64,000 nt of DNA from Hofstenia miamia (taxonomy: Eukaryota; Xenacoelomorpha; Acoela; Hofsteniidae): positions 56,908 to 120,907 of the forward strand of contig CABFPE010001051.1 in assembly GCA_900660155.1 (NCBI GenBank). Direction: 5' to 3'. The notes beneath the pieces were generated by a model that was not told the DNA's origin, did not search any database, and was given only the letters and a program-made list of their open reading frames with translations. The position numbers and the translations under genes are program-made. Below, in pieces: positions 48,561 through 59,212 of this stretch (positions are counted from its first letter, which is position 1; the number at the start of each line of letters is the position of its first letter).

Positions 48561-48607
48561 AGTCTTATTGTTCCCCACTCTTTCTCTCATCTTGACCACA
48601 CATGGGA

Positions 48608-48913
48608 TTATGCCACACAATAGTATCTGCATAATACACTAGAACTTTCTTGATACTGTGAACTGTTGTATACTAAATTGTCCTTAACATCTTTAAATAT
48701 TGAAAAAATACTTTGAAATGGAGGTAGGCCAAAACTATCAAAGTACTCAAGTTTAGCAGAGTCAAACTTCCTAAAGTAGTAGAATGCTATCCAATGTGTG
48801 CCACTATTAAAGGAATGATCTAAATTGCAAACATAAAATCCAAAACCTAGATTTTTTAAAGTATTTCTAAAAAAGATTCCTTTAAAGGTTTTAATATTCT
48901 TCATAAATTGCAA
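48608..48913 (-). pseudogene. Polinton B maturation protease (adenain-like)
   Basis: The minus-strand frame contains GTHWIAFYYF, LEYFDSFGLPP and SSQYQE..SVLCRYYC. These correspond to the His, Asp/Glu, Gln and Cys positions of adenovirus-type cysteine proteases. In Polintons this enzyme is thought to process capsid precursors. It lies at the end of the capsid gene block, next to the pX-like region. Fossil copy. Confidence 0.75.
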
Positions 48914-48996
48914 AATATCATAATTTGAAAGAGGATTACTGAAATTTAACCATACTACTTTTTTACACGCATTCCTTTTCCTTTAGTTTTATTTAA

Positions 48997-49395
48997 TCAC
49001 ATTCCTTTTCCTTTAGGTGGATTTAATCGCATTTCTTTTCCTGGGATTGCTTGTTTTAAACCTTTTCCGAAAACCTTATTGATGGCATTTCTTCCTAAGG
49101 CTCCCTTTGCTTCAGTAACTAATGATGCTACTGCATACTTTCCAATTAATGGAGCAGCTGCCATAAGTAAAGGGGCCAAAGTACCACTATTTTTCTTCAT
49201 TGCATTCAGGTGTGCTGTAGAAATTTTATTATCACAAGCTTTATTTTCTTAGCTCTTTCTAATTGGTTTATTTGTCTTTCTGTTAAAAGAAATGGAAGGG
49301 AAATTCCTTGGCTAGTATTACTAACCCTTAAAGTTATAGGACTTGAGTTCTTAATACTTTTTTTCAATTTATAATCTTCATTAGCTTTATTTCGT
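48997..49395 (-). pseudogene. Polinton B pX-like core protein region
   Basis: Minus-strand pieces show SPITLRVSNTS, LPFLLTERQINQLERAKK and, further on, LAPLLMAAAPLIGKYAVASL with a basic Gly/Lys tail. I recall this pattern (a beta segment, TxxQINxIxKA, then a Gly/Ala/Leu-rich hydrophobic stretch) from the adenovirus pX-like genes of Polintons. It is a fossil in pieces, and the LINE at 49395-50645 is inserted at its 5' side. Confidence 0.55.
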
Positions 49396-50645
49396 TTGTC
49401 ATAATAGCATATGTACAAATAAGTGTAATACATATTTACAAAAAATGTACAGACGCCTATATATACACATACACTACAAACTAAGATAGACAATTCAAGT
49501 TAAAAACAACAACAATACAATAAAAAATAACAATACAATACAATCACACAGATAAAAATATAAAATATTCGAATTCGATTTGTCGCTACAATGTTTTCTA
49601 GGCTAAAAGTACTTTTTATTTTGTTCTGCCAATAAAATGTTTTTTAGTAATTTTTTGAATTTGTTAAGATCTTTTTCCTTCCTGATGCTGATTGTTAGTT
49701 CATTCCATAGTGTACATGATGTTGACGTAAAAGAGTTACTCCAATATTTATTTGTTGGCATTATGTAGCATATACATTTATTTGCACATTGATTAAATTT
49801 TAAATATTGTTCATTCACTTAATTTTAATTTCCTTAAACATGTGTGCTAGGCTGTTGTACTTTGTGATAAAAACTGGAGTAAGGATGGATAATATCTGAA
49901 ATTTCATACCAGGTTGATGTCTCTTAATGCTAAACATAGTACTAATTGAGCAGTTGAAGATCCTACTTATATGCTGCTGTTCAGAAGTGTTTATGCTGAT
50001 TAAAATTACACAAGCATATGCATAGTGACTTTTAACAAATGCATTAATTATTGCTTTACTCTGTAATTTTTTAATTTGTTTTAGAAACTGGATGCCTGCA
50101 GCCATTTTCCACACTTTGTCATCTATGAACCTTTAAAATGTAAGCTTCCTAACCACTTCAACGCTTAAGTATTTTACAGACTCACTGTTGTGGATTGGTG
50201 AGTTGTCTTCTGAAACATTAAGGCAGATCCCTGTTGCCAGCTCTTCAACATCTTTTGGGCTGAAAATAATGAATTGCGTTTTATTCTTGTTTAGTGTTAA
50301 CTAATTTTGTTGGAAATACCTGGATATATTTGCAATGCTCTCTTGTAATTCTCTTGTGGCAATAATAATTGGACTTCTATTTCTATTAATGACGCATAAG
50401 TCATCAGCATATTGGATCAAATCTGAATTAGTGACATGCATGAATAAATCATTTACATATAAATTGAAGAGCATAGGGCCTAACACAGTACCTTGTGGAA
50501 CTCCTTTAACTGTTGTTATATATTCACTATGTATTATTAAGATATATACGTTGTTGTCTTCCATTGAAAAAACTGTTTAAAAATGTTTGTGAGGACGTAC
50601 TGAACCCATAGCTTTTAAGTTTTTTATCAAGGATGAATAAATCAA
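49395..50645 (-). mobile_element. 5'-truncated LINE inserted in Polinton B
   Basis: On the minus strand, RT words appear in order: KKLKSYGF (about 50620), VKGVPQGTVLGPMLFNLYVN and QYADDL (50564-50301), then post-RT pieces SHYAYACVILIS (about 50030) and SFTSTSCTLWNEL (about 49710). The 3' end has GACAAACGAAATAAA near 49400, a usual LINE end. Endonuclease and ORF1 are absent. The YADD box is intact, but frameshifts separate the pieces. It is 5'-truncated, as is common for LINE insertions. Confidence 0.75.
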
Positions 50646-50689
50646 CCATTAGTTAGATTTAAGTTATACTTTTTATATTCTGTCATTTG

Positions 50690-50709
50690 TATATAAGTAA
50701 GAGTGAAAT
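50690..50709 (-). promoter_or_regulatory. recurring pre-gene motif of Polinton B, copy 2
   Basis: The + strand reads TATATAAGTAAGAGTGAAAT; read on the minus strand it is a pyrimidine-rich block followed by TTATATA, 3 nt before an ATG at 50686. It lies directly after the capsid gene end. The palindrome GTGAAATTAATTTCAC overlaps it (50703-50718). Confidence 0.55.
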
Positions 50710-50714
50710 TAATT

Positions 50715-51657
50715 TCACGACAGAGAAAAATGTTCTCCTTCTAAGAAAATCTTTTTCCCTAAAATATTAAAGTAGTTCGGTTTGATGTTGTATTCACAGA
50801 TGTCTTCTAAAGTATTGAAGGTCTCAAAGTTAAGTTCATTCCTACTTTGATCTTCAGTGATGGTATAGATGAAAACATATTTAGGTTTTTGCATTGAATT
50901 ACTTATTCTAAATATGCCGGATTGTTGATTTATAGGATTAGATTCCTCTAAGGTGTTTTTATATATAGCCATTGATTATTTATAGAGCTATTCAAATACA
51001 TCTTTCTTCCACTAGGATTGAATGCTAATTGTGGGACAAAGAGTCGCAATTGAATGACAACTAGTTTACTATTTCTACCTATGGCAATACCTGCCTTAAA
51101 TATTACATTGTCATCTTTTGCTAATTCAAGATTTATTTCAACCTTGCCTGCAGGTAGGATACTATGTTTTAGCCCTCTGAAAAAATCAACTTTACTGAGA
51201 CAAAAAATTGCATTAATTTCATTTCCATCTTTAAGAAGTTCTACTTTATCATCATTGTTCTTGTAGAAGAATTCATTTTATGCATTGTTGCAATAAGATT
51301 CTAAATACCCAAGAATATTGTGTAAATGGGCAACTTTTGGAAAATTTGTAAGATTTGTAGTAGAAGTATTATTATATTCCACAAATACTCTGTTAAAAAT
51401 GAATAAACTTCACAACTAATTGTTACATTATCTGCTACAACAAATCCTGTATTATCAAGCTTAACTATTTTAAATTTAACATCTATATAAGCATTAAATC
51501 AATCATAAGGTATTATATCTGTAGAATTATCAACTGTAAACTTATAATTGTTTTTATTTTGAATATTACCAGCAGCAGGAATTATAATTGGAGTCTGGAG
51601 ATCCAATCTAATGTATTCATTTCTTTCTAGAATTGTTGGATTTCCGAAGTCAGTCAT
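50715..51657 (-). pseudogene. Polinton B major capsid protein candidate
   Basis: From a start at 51657 the minus strand shows ERNEYIRLDLQTP, KFTVDNSTDIIPYD, NAYIDVKFKI and, near the end, QSGIFRISNSMQKPKYVFIY. The order and the position between pX-like and penton-like genes fit the double-jelly-roll capsid protein of Polintons. The assignment rests on pattern and position, not on a strong motif. Fossil with several breaks; the region is shorter than usual. Confidence 0.5.
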
Positions 51658-51663
51658 TTCTAT

Positions 51664-51683
51664 TATATAAGAAAGAGTGAAAT
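51664..51683 (-). promoter_or_regulatory. recurring pre-gene motif of Polinton B, copy 3
   Basis: TATATAAGAAAGAGTGAAAT on the + strand. Read on the minus strand it ends in CTTATATA, 6 nt before the likely capsid ATG at 51657. Confidence 0.6.
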
Positions 51684-52094
51684 AATTTTCCCGGGATGTC
51701 CTATCCCCATAAAGTAAAAGTTGAAGTAATTTTACAATACTTTTGAAAATTTTGTCCTTATATTGTCAAACTCCGTGGACTCAGTTTTGGGAAACTTTTT
51801 TTAATAACATTTATATCTCTATTCCCTTTTGTTCATTTGTGTTCATGAGCTGAAATCAATAGGTTTATTAGTTACTTTTGGTGTTTTATTACTGTTTGTT
51901 ACCTGTGGTTTATTGAAATTAGTTTTCTTTAAGGAGAGAGCATTCTCTCCCTGCGGGTTAATAAATACTTAAATACTTCTCATAAGTTTCTTTGATTTTG
52001 TCATGTCTATATAAGAAACAAAGACTTTCTTGTTTTGCAATTTTAAAAATAATTTTATATTATTAAGAATAATCTTATTTAATTAAAAATAATG
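51684..52094. other. intergenic region of Polinton B with a hairpin
   Basis: A perfect stem GGAGAGA / TCTCTCC with loop GCAT lies at 51933-51950. Short tandem AATAAAATAATCTTATTT-like words are near 52050-52110. No gene recognised. Confidence 0.45.
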
Positions 52095-52672
52095 TTATTT
52101 TATTAAAAATACCAAGTGAACATGATTATTATTTAAATTAATCATTTGATTTCTTATTTCATTTCTGTTGATTTTGTTAAAAAGTTTGTGCAAAGGCTGT
52201 TTTGTAATTGGATAACTTGATACCAAATCATTTGCAGGAAAAGTAAATACTATGTCACTAGAATTTCCATTATATATACTATCACTTATCAGAGAATAAT
52301 GAATTAAAATGTTATCAATTCTTTTTGTAATTTTAGGAACATGATTTGAAATTGTAGTCTTTTTTAAGATCATTGGATGGATTTTATTTAAGAACTTAAA
52401 ACCTAGCAGATCACCAAATTCTTTATCAAATTTTAAACACATTTTATGCTCTAATGAAACCAATACCTTATAAGTATTATTAAAAATAATTTCAACATGC
52501 TTATCTGTAGTTTCATTTGATCTATGACCATTATTTATATATTCTGATATATCTTTATACTGATAGATACCATCAGGAAATGTAATGTAGTTCAAGTAAT
52601 AACCTCATTGTAGAAATATTCAATTTTGTTGTTCTTATGCTCCTCAGAAATGTTGTACCAAAAGTATGACAT
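52095..52672 (-). pseudogene. Polinton B minor capsid (penton-like) candidate
   Basis: The likely start is MSYFWYNIS at 52672. The main frame (52595-52095) has YITFPDGIYQYKDISEYI, which I recall from the penton-like minor capsid genes of Polintons (I.lPdG.Y...dI..yI), then FGDLLGF and SSDIVFTFP. It lies upstream of the major capsid candidate on the same strand, the usual neighbour. Fossil, lightly broken. Confidence 0.55.
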
Positions 52673-52811
52673 ATTTATTTGATCTAGGCAAACTTAATGT
52701 GGTTGTGTGAGCAATCTTATGGAATTTACAAATTTTACTGTGAAATTAGAAGCTTACCTATAAATTTTTATAATTTGAATTTAGAAATAGAGGAATTTCA
52801 GTCCTAACTAT

Positions 52812-52831
52812 TATATAAGAAAGAGTGAAAT
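52812..52831 (-). promoter_or_regulatory. recurring pre-gene motif of Polinton B, copy 4
   Basis: TATATAAGAAAGAGTGAAAT on the + strand, identical to the copy at 51664. It lies about 140 bp upstream of the penton-like start at 52672. Confidence 0.55.
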
Positions 52832-53201
52832 TTATTTCCAAACAGAGAAGTTCTTAGTCCCATAGAGGGGAAGAAGAAAGTTCTCCTTCTCTTTAAGAAA
52901 ATATTTTTTTCAACAAGAAATGCAATTACCATTAAGAGATTAGAAAAAAACTCTAAACTTGTGGTTAACTCTATTAACATTTAATAAAATTAATTTTGTA
53001 ATTTATTGTAAAACTTCTTAACATTTTTAGTAATTGCTTTTAATCTTACTACTTCATCAATTAACTGAACAATTTTATTATAAATTTGAGCACTGTCATT
53101 TCCAACATTCTTAGAAGAAGTAAGTAATTTCAAGTGATCCATTAATTGTGAAGGATCATTGTAGTAGAAAACACTTGACCTTTAATTATCTTTCTAACTT
53201 T

Positions 53202-53929
53202 TTAATTCTTGCAATTACCTGTAACTCCAGCAAGTTTTACAAGATTCCTAAATACTCTCTTAGAGTTTTCATTGTATTTATCTTGTTTTTTATTATATCT
53301 CTTTGTTAAAAGATCTATGAAGGATTGATCAATTGGTTCAGAAATAATTGGTTTTCCATAAGGCATGCCATTTTCGTCTACATAGTAAGCTTCCAAAATA
53401 TATTCTCTATACAATTTATCCATATCTATAAATGGAAATCCAAACCTGTTGTCATAAACTTTGAGAGGAAAAGACTCCTTTTTCTTAAAGTTAACTCTGT
53501 TAACTGTGGGTAGAGTATCTCTATGCTTGAGCCCTTGTCCTTCTGTATTTTTAAAAAGATCTTCAATATATTTCCTGTATCTATCAAGTTCATCATTCTC
53601 ATATCTTATATTCTTATATTTGTTTTCAAGTTCTATTCTTTTCATTTGTGTCGGATTTTTATTTACTTTTTTGTAATTTTTCCTAGATTATATCCATTTT
53701 TCTTTATTGCATCACTAACAATTGTGTGATATCCTCCTAGTTCATCAGACAATGTTAGACGCCTAAGTCCTGTAATTTGTGGAATTTGATAGTGTTGCGT
53801 CATATAATTTTGTATAGATTTAACTTTATGACTTGTTTTTGAATGTTCTCCAACACTACTTTTATTTTCAGACATTAGTTCATAATTTATAGGCGCAGGG
53901 TTGGGATGAATAAACGTTTTTCCATTCAC
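53202..53929 (-). pseudogene. conserved Polinton gene of unknown function
   Basis: Two minus-strand frames (53929-53663 and 53645-53202) show ITGLRRLTLSDELGGYHTIV, KVYDNRFGFPFID, REYILEAYYVDENGMPYGKP and KRVFRNLVKLAGV. It is rich in charged helices at the start of the second part. It resembles hypothetical genes that I recall between capsid and ATPase genes in Polintons; function unknown. Fossil. Confidence 0.4.
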
Positions 53930-54299
53930 TCCCTAATTTTTCTAAAGCATCTTATTGATTTTCTATATTTTCTTTAATAACAGATCCTTGATCTGAAATA
54001 GTTTGTGTAATTGGTTTGTATTGTTCTTATAAGTTGTACTGAACTTCATTTTGTTGGTTAATGTAGTCACATTTGTGTTGTAAAATCTTTTTTTCTTGCT
54101 TACTGACCTCATCTTCAAGATTTACTAGTTTCCTATATTTTATTGTAATCCATTGTTATATAATTAATTTAGAAAATAAATTTGACCACTATTTTTTGAA
54201 ATAAAGAACATACTGTCCCTTAATTTTTAAAATAGAGGACAAATTTTCTGTGTGTGTATATTACAAAGTTTCATTAAAGTTTTTGTGTACTGTCTTCTT

Positions 54300-54918
54300 T
54301 TCTTTATTTACAAAAAGAAAGTCATAATTATACAAACTTTCGAAAAGGTCGGGATTAAAAGAATTATTCTTAGCAAGTAAATTTTTGTCTTGATTATCAA
54401 CTGGAGTGTATATAACCATGTGTGTACAATTTGTCCTTATTTTCTTTGGAACATTGTAATATATATATATATATATATAGTTGATATATTATGATGACGA
54501 CCATCAGTGAAATGATTTGCAATTTTATTCTGTGTCTTTTTTGGAGCATTTACAAGGTTATCAAAGATAACTATTTTTCTACCTGTGGTTGAAGCAAGGG
54601 AACTGTGGTTGGTTCTGTCAACTCTATTCATTAGGTTTTTTTTGAAATTTTTCAGGTAATATTTCCAAAACATAATCTATTTATTTGATATGCTTTTCAT
54701 TATCTTAATTATTTTGTATTTTTTCTTTATGAAAATTTGGAGTATAAATATATAGCTTATTATAATATATAAGGGGTCTTAAAATCATATCTATTAATAA
54801 ATTAGTTTTTCTACATCCTGATTTTCCACATATAAAGTATTCTAAAGTCTTCTGATAAGAAATCTACAGGTGATTTATCATTTTTCACTTTTGGAGTATC
54901 ATAATTAATAATCTTCAT
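54300..54918 (-). pseudogene. Polinton B packaging ATPase (A32/FtsK-HerA type)
   Basis: From the start at 54918 the minus strand shows a Walker A region (CGKSGCRKTNLLIDMI, about 54830-54785), a Walker B region (GRKIVIFDNLV, about 54580-54550) and FTDGRHHNISTIY (about 54515-54480). This order is that of A32-type DNA-packaging ATPases. An (AT)n microsatellite at about 54460-54479 lies in the C-terminal part. Fossil with several breaks. It has the clearest start motif of the element. Confidence 0.7.
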
Positions 54919-54938
54919 TATATAAGAAGGAGTGAAAT
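54919..54938 (-). promoter_or_regulatory. recurring pre-gene motif of Polinton B, copy 5
   Basis: TATATAAGAAGGAGTGAAAT on the + strand. Read on the minus strand it ends directly against the ATPase ATG (54918-54916). Confidence 0.65.
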
Positions 54939-55042
54939 ATATTTGATGACAGATAACAAAATTCCTTAAGAAGGGAACAATAAATTTAACTTACTGTGGT
55001 AAAGAACAGAAACTAACAGGTTCTATTCCAGGTTCAGGACAA

Positions 55043-55520
55043 TTGCCTACAACAAAAAATGGAACAAATATGCTGCCATCAATTTGTAGTAGTTGTGGAA
55101 GTAAAAAGACACAATTTTTAAGTAAAGATGTTACAAACAGAAGCAATGCTTCCTATGGGGCTGTGGTTGTTGGAGCTCTTGATATTCATAAAGCAATTGG
55201 CTACCTTCCAAAACCAAAAGAAGGCTTCACACTTCCAAATCATAAATATACTGGACCCTATAATCCTTTAGAGAAACAATTGAAAAATAATTTAAAGCCA
55301 TATAATCAAATTGATGCAGTTTCTAGAGAACATGATATATGTATTAGCAAAGCTCAAAGGGGAGAGCTTGGCTCTCAGGGTAAAAGAAACTGATAAACAA
55401 ATGTTGAATAATTTAAGAAATGTTAAACCTAAAAATTTTTGTGAAAGATTTGACAAGTTACTTGTTTCAAATGTTATTGGTGTAAAACATACGTTGGGTT
55501 TAGGCAGTGAAAAAAATACT
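55043..55520 (+). pseudogene. Polinton B phospholipase A2-domain protein
   Basis: The + strand frame starts with a Cys pair region (CSSCGSKKTQF). Near residues 65-100 it has NHKYTGPYNPLEKQL, then IDAVSREHDICI. The YTGPYNPL and D..s..HDI words are those of the calcium loop and catalytic His-Asp of parvovirus-type PLA2 domains. In parvoviruses this domain helps the capsid leave the endosome; related genes are known in adintoviruses and Polintons. The gene is followed directly by integrase. A hairpin GAGAGC-TTG-GCTCTC lies at 55362-55376. Fossil copy. Confidence 0.65.
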
Positions 55521-55960
55521 TGAATTTAAGGGAGAAGGCTCTTCTCCCATGTTTAACAAACTCTAACCCAACTTTAGCTAATGAACTTCATAAACCTTTT
55601 AGAAAAAATTTCAAGAGATGGCGTGTAATTGTAACACATATAGATGAAATTTGGTGTGCTGACTTAGTTGATATGAAAAAATTTAGCAGGTGGAATAAGT
55701 GTTATAAATATTTATTGATGATTATAGCTGCATTTTCAAAGTATAGATTGATTATTCCTCTCAAAGATAAGACAGGTCCTATTGTTAGAGATGCATTACA
55801 AACTGTTCTTACAGGTGTTAGAATTTCAAAATTTCTATGGGTTGGCAAGGAAAGGAGTTTTATAGTAAAAAATGTACTCAACAGAAAATCTTGAAAAATA
55901 AATTCAATTGTTTCAAGATTTAATGGGACAATTAAGACCAAAATGTGAAAAGAATTCGTA
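55520..55960 (+). pseudogene. Polinton B retroviral-type integrase
   Basis: The + strand frame shows HIDEIWCADLVDMKKFSRWN, YKYLLMIIAAFSKYRLIIPL and KDKTGPIVRDAL, the start and second strand of the rve integrase core as found in Polintons (with the first acidic residue in WCADLVD). The region up to about 55960 has later pieces. Integrase joins the element ends to new DNA. It lies between the PLA2 gene and the convergent replication gene. Fossil. A perfect hairpin GGGAGAAG-GCT-CTTCTCCC (55530-55548) lies near its start. Confidence 0.75.
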
Positions 55961-56099
55961 AAATAAAATCATACACAATATATTGATATACTTCCTATAA
56001 TCTTAAATGAATATAATAATACAAAACATAGCTTTATAAAAATGACTCAAATTGAAGCAAAATTAGTAACCCTTCATAATTGTTTTGATAACATTTTGT

Positions 56100-57837
56100 T
56101 TTTGGATTTGAATATTCTTAAAACCTGTTTTTTTATAACTTTCAGTTAAATGATAGTGCTTTCCTTTATATGTAGTATCATTATTATACATTTTCTTTCC
56201 TGAATAGGGTTTTGTTTGAATTTTGTCATTCATTTTTTTTACAAATGTTTTAATTTCTTCTTTCCCTTTTCTTATTTCTTCTTCCTTTTCTATTTCACAT
56301 TAAGACATTATTGGCTTTTGTTTTGAAGTTTTGTGATTGTGTTTTACATTTAAAGATTTTCTTGATATTTATTTGCAAAATCCTTGATATATCCTTTTTT
56401 AATCTCTTCCAGCATTTTTTTATCTTTTGATAAAGCATCAATAATCAAAGAAATTTTTGGTTTATATTTACTTTTAAAGGTTCCCTGAACTGTGTTAAGT
56501 TTTGTATAATATTTATTTACCTCACTATCTTTTGAACTCAAGTGCCAAGTAAGCCTTGTTTCCAGACTATTACAAGTTGATCTAATGTAAATTTTATTTG
56601 AATTTTCAAATTCTACTTTATATATCTATCCTTCTTTATAGTCACTATTAAACTTAGCATTACATAATTCAAAATTTGCCATTAGACGATTTTTAAATTC
56701 TTTATGTATATGTAAAGGGCTTAAGTGAATGTATTCAAATTTGTTGTTCTAGATAAAGCAGAGTATATATTTCTTTTTTATCCATCACATTTACATCATA
56801 TATATTATAAGGTTCATTGATGTCACATCCTTGCAATTTATAAACTGTTAGACAAAATGAGGGTATAAAATTCTTTCTGAAATCATCAATACTAAATTTT
56901 AAGTCATTATTCAATTTAATGTATTCATTGTGTATTTCTTCTATTTTAAGTTCCATGGTATTAAATATCTGTTGCTCTTTCCTATTATTGGTAGCCATTA
57001 CAGGCATATTTCATATATTTCAATGCCATTATTATACTTAAATTTTACTTCAGAGCAATGTTCTTTCTTTTTAATAAATTCTTTACAGCATTTTTTTGTA
57101 ACTAGTTTTCTTGTTTTGTTTAGAAAACATATATTTCAAAACAAAGGTTTTATCTCATTAAATTGCCCTTCAATTTTGTTTGTTTGTAGTAATGATTTTA
57201 ACATATTGTAAGTTTTCTTATCACACCTACCAGTTTCATCTTTGTAATTCATTTTTTCTATAGTTAGGCACATTTGCATTATTGCAGGTGATATCAAGTA
57301 ATTATGCTTATTGAAGAATGGCTTTCTACAGGTGAGCATTGATATGGATCACCAAACATATTAAAAGTATATCAATATTGAAGAAAGCCTTGATAAATTT
57401 TTGATATCTATTTATTTGGCACAATTGAGAATTCATCTATAAATATCTCCTTGTTCTTTAAATCTTCTAATTTGTTATAGCTATTATCAGAAAAGTAACT
57501 ATCAAATGTATAAAAAAAATGTATAAAAAAAATTTTATTAACACTGTTTAATCTTCTTCTTGTTTTCAATCGCTTTATTTGTATATATAAAAACAATTGG
57601 ATTTTTACTGTTTTTAACAAGTTCTATTAAATTTGTAGTCTTACCTGTTCCTGCTGGTCATACATAAATTGTTCGATTTCCATCTTCACAAATATATGAT
57701 TCTATGTCTACGTTTTCTCAATAATGCTTTTCAAAATATGTTATGTCATCTTTATAAATAAGTGGTGTGCCAATGTATGAGGAATTAAATGTAACATCTT
57801 TCTTGTATTCATACATTTTTTTAGGATTAATGATATA
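56100..57837 (-). pseudogene. Polinton B replication gene, part 1: SF1 helicase and GIY-YIG nuclease
   Basis: Reading along the minus strand, the region has a Walker A (PAGTGKTTNLIELV, about 57658-57617), KEIFIDEFSIV as Walker B (about 57450) and FCLTVYKLQGCDINEPYNIY (about 56870-56810), the late motif of Pif1/RecD-type helicases. About 200 codons later comes a GIY-YIG-like segment with SNKIYIRSTCNSLETRLTWHL (about 56615-56553) and Lys-rich sequence. The same gene continues on the far side of the Tc1 insertion. Helicases of this kind would unwind DNA in replication. Fossil with several breaks. Confidence 0.65.
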
Positions 57838-59212
57838 CAGTACTAGCCAAAAGTTTGGGAAAACTTTCCAAATTTAGAAATTTTTGTATTTTACACTAAA
57901 AAACGCAATGTAGAAACAATATAATAACACAATGTAGAAACAATATGATAACACCGTGTAGGAAGTAAATAGTTAAATCAGAAAAACTCAATTATATTTT
58001 GTATGTCCGCCATTATTGGCCAAACACGCAGCAATGCGATTTGACATTGACTCGACCAGCTTTCTACAATAATTATCAGTAATCTCTGTACACCATACCA
58101 CTTTAATTTCCTCCTTAAGATCGTCGAGTGATGTGAATTGGCGCTTCCTCAGACAGTTTTTGATGTGATGCCAGCAATTTTCTATGACGTTGAGGTCTGG
58201 GGAGTTTCCCGGCCAGTTCTCAAGCAGCTGAAAGTCTTGTGATGCAATCCACTGTTCACAACTTTGGCACTGTGGCAAGAAGCACCATCTTGTTGTAGTA
58301 CATATGTTCCGCAAAGCTGCATAAACATGGGAACTTTCTCCTGAATTATTTTGAGGTAGACCTTGGCGGTGACTGTCTCGTTGTGAGGAACAAAGTGCAG
58401 ACCAGCACGCCCATTCGCAGTTATAGCACCCCAAATCATCACAGATTGTGCTGAGCGGACAGTTTCTTGCGTGTAATGTGTGTTGAATCTTTGGTTTCTT
58501 GGTCATCGAACGGATGACCAGTATGATGTAAACTTGCAAATTTTGGATTCGTCACTAAACATTACTTGATGCCACATCTCAGGGGTGTAGTGTTGGTATT
58601 GCCTGAAGAAGTGCAACCGGTCTCGAATGTTCTTTAAAGACAATCGGAGTTTGGCTGCTGGTTTGCACGATGGAAGGTCAAAGGTAGTATTCAATCGACG
58701 CCTAATGGTGCGTGTTGATACATTCTGCACTACTGCACATAGATTTGCTTTGAATTCAGAAGATGAAGAGAATGGTTGATTGACGACGTAACAGTGAATG
58801 AGACGGTCAGTCTGAGGGGTTGTCACTTTGGTCTTTCAGACTGCTTGCGAGAGAACAATTTTACAGTTGCTGATAGCAAGTAACATTTCTGGATACCGCA
58901 GATACTGACACGCCCATTTTAACAGCTATAGCGCGATAATTGTACCTCTCCTCGTACAAAATATGAATTTGAGCACGCTTTGCTTGTGAAATTTCACTAC
59001 CACGGACCATATTTCAAACTATAATGATAGTGCTTTTTCAGTGAAAATGTATTGTGTGTAAATCTAAAGTTGTGTTAATTTGATATGCTAAATGAATCTG
59101 TTGTAAATTCTAAGAAAAAATTGGGAAATCCAGGAATTTTACGAAATTTCCAGGAAATAGCATAAAACAGCTTTTAGACAGGTTACTGTTCCCAAACTTT
59201 TCGCCAGTACTG
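57838..59212 (-). mobile_element. Tc1-type DNA transposon, 1375 bp, TA site
   Basis: The ends are inverted repeats, CAGTACTAGCCAAAAGTTTG and its partner CAGTACTGGCGAAAAGTTTG, flanked by TA (57836-57837 and 59213-59214). The transposase gene is on the minus strand. The element splits the Polinton B replication gene, so it is younger than Polinton B. Its 5' half (to 59459) is repeated at 59461-60308 by the assembly join. Confidence 0.9.
57988..59010 (-). pseudogene. Tc1-type transposase, frameshifted
   Basis: The start ATG is at 59010 (MVRGSEISQAKRAQI), followed by a helix-turn-helix segment (YNYRAIAVKMGVSVSAVSR). A second domain (VQNVSTRTIRRRLNTTFDL) comes next. The catalytic core has FSDESK (first Asp, about 58555), VLQQDGASCHSAK (second Asp, about 58305-58270) and GNSPDLNVIENCW (final Glu, about 58190-58150), a DDE triad of the Tc1 type. 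A stop near 58865 and at least two frameshifts (near 58520 and 58250) separate the pieces. All catalytic residues are still present. Confidence 0.85.
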
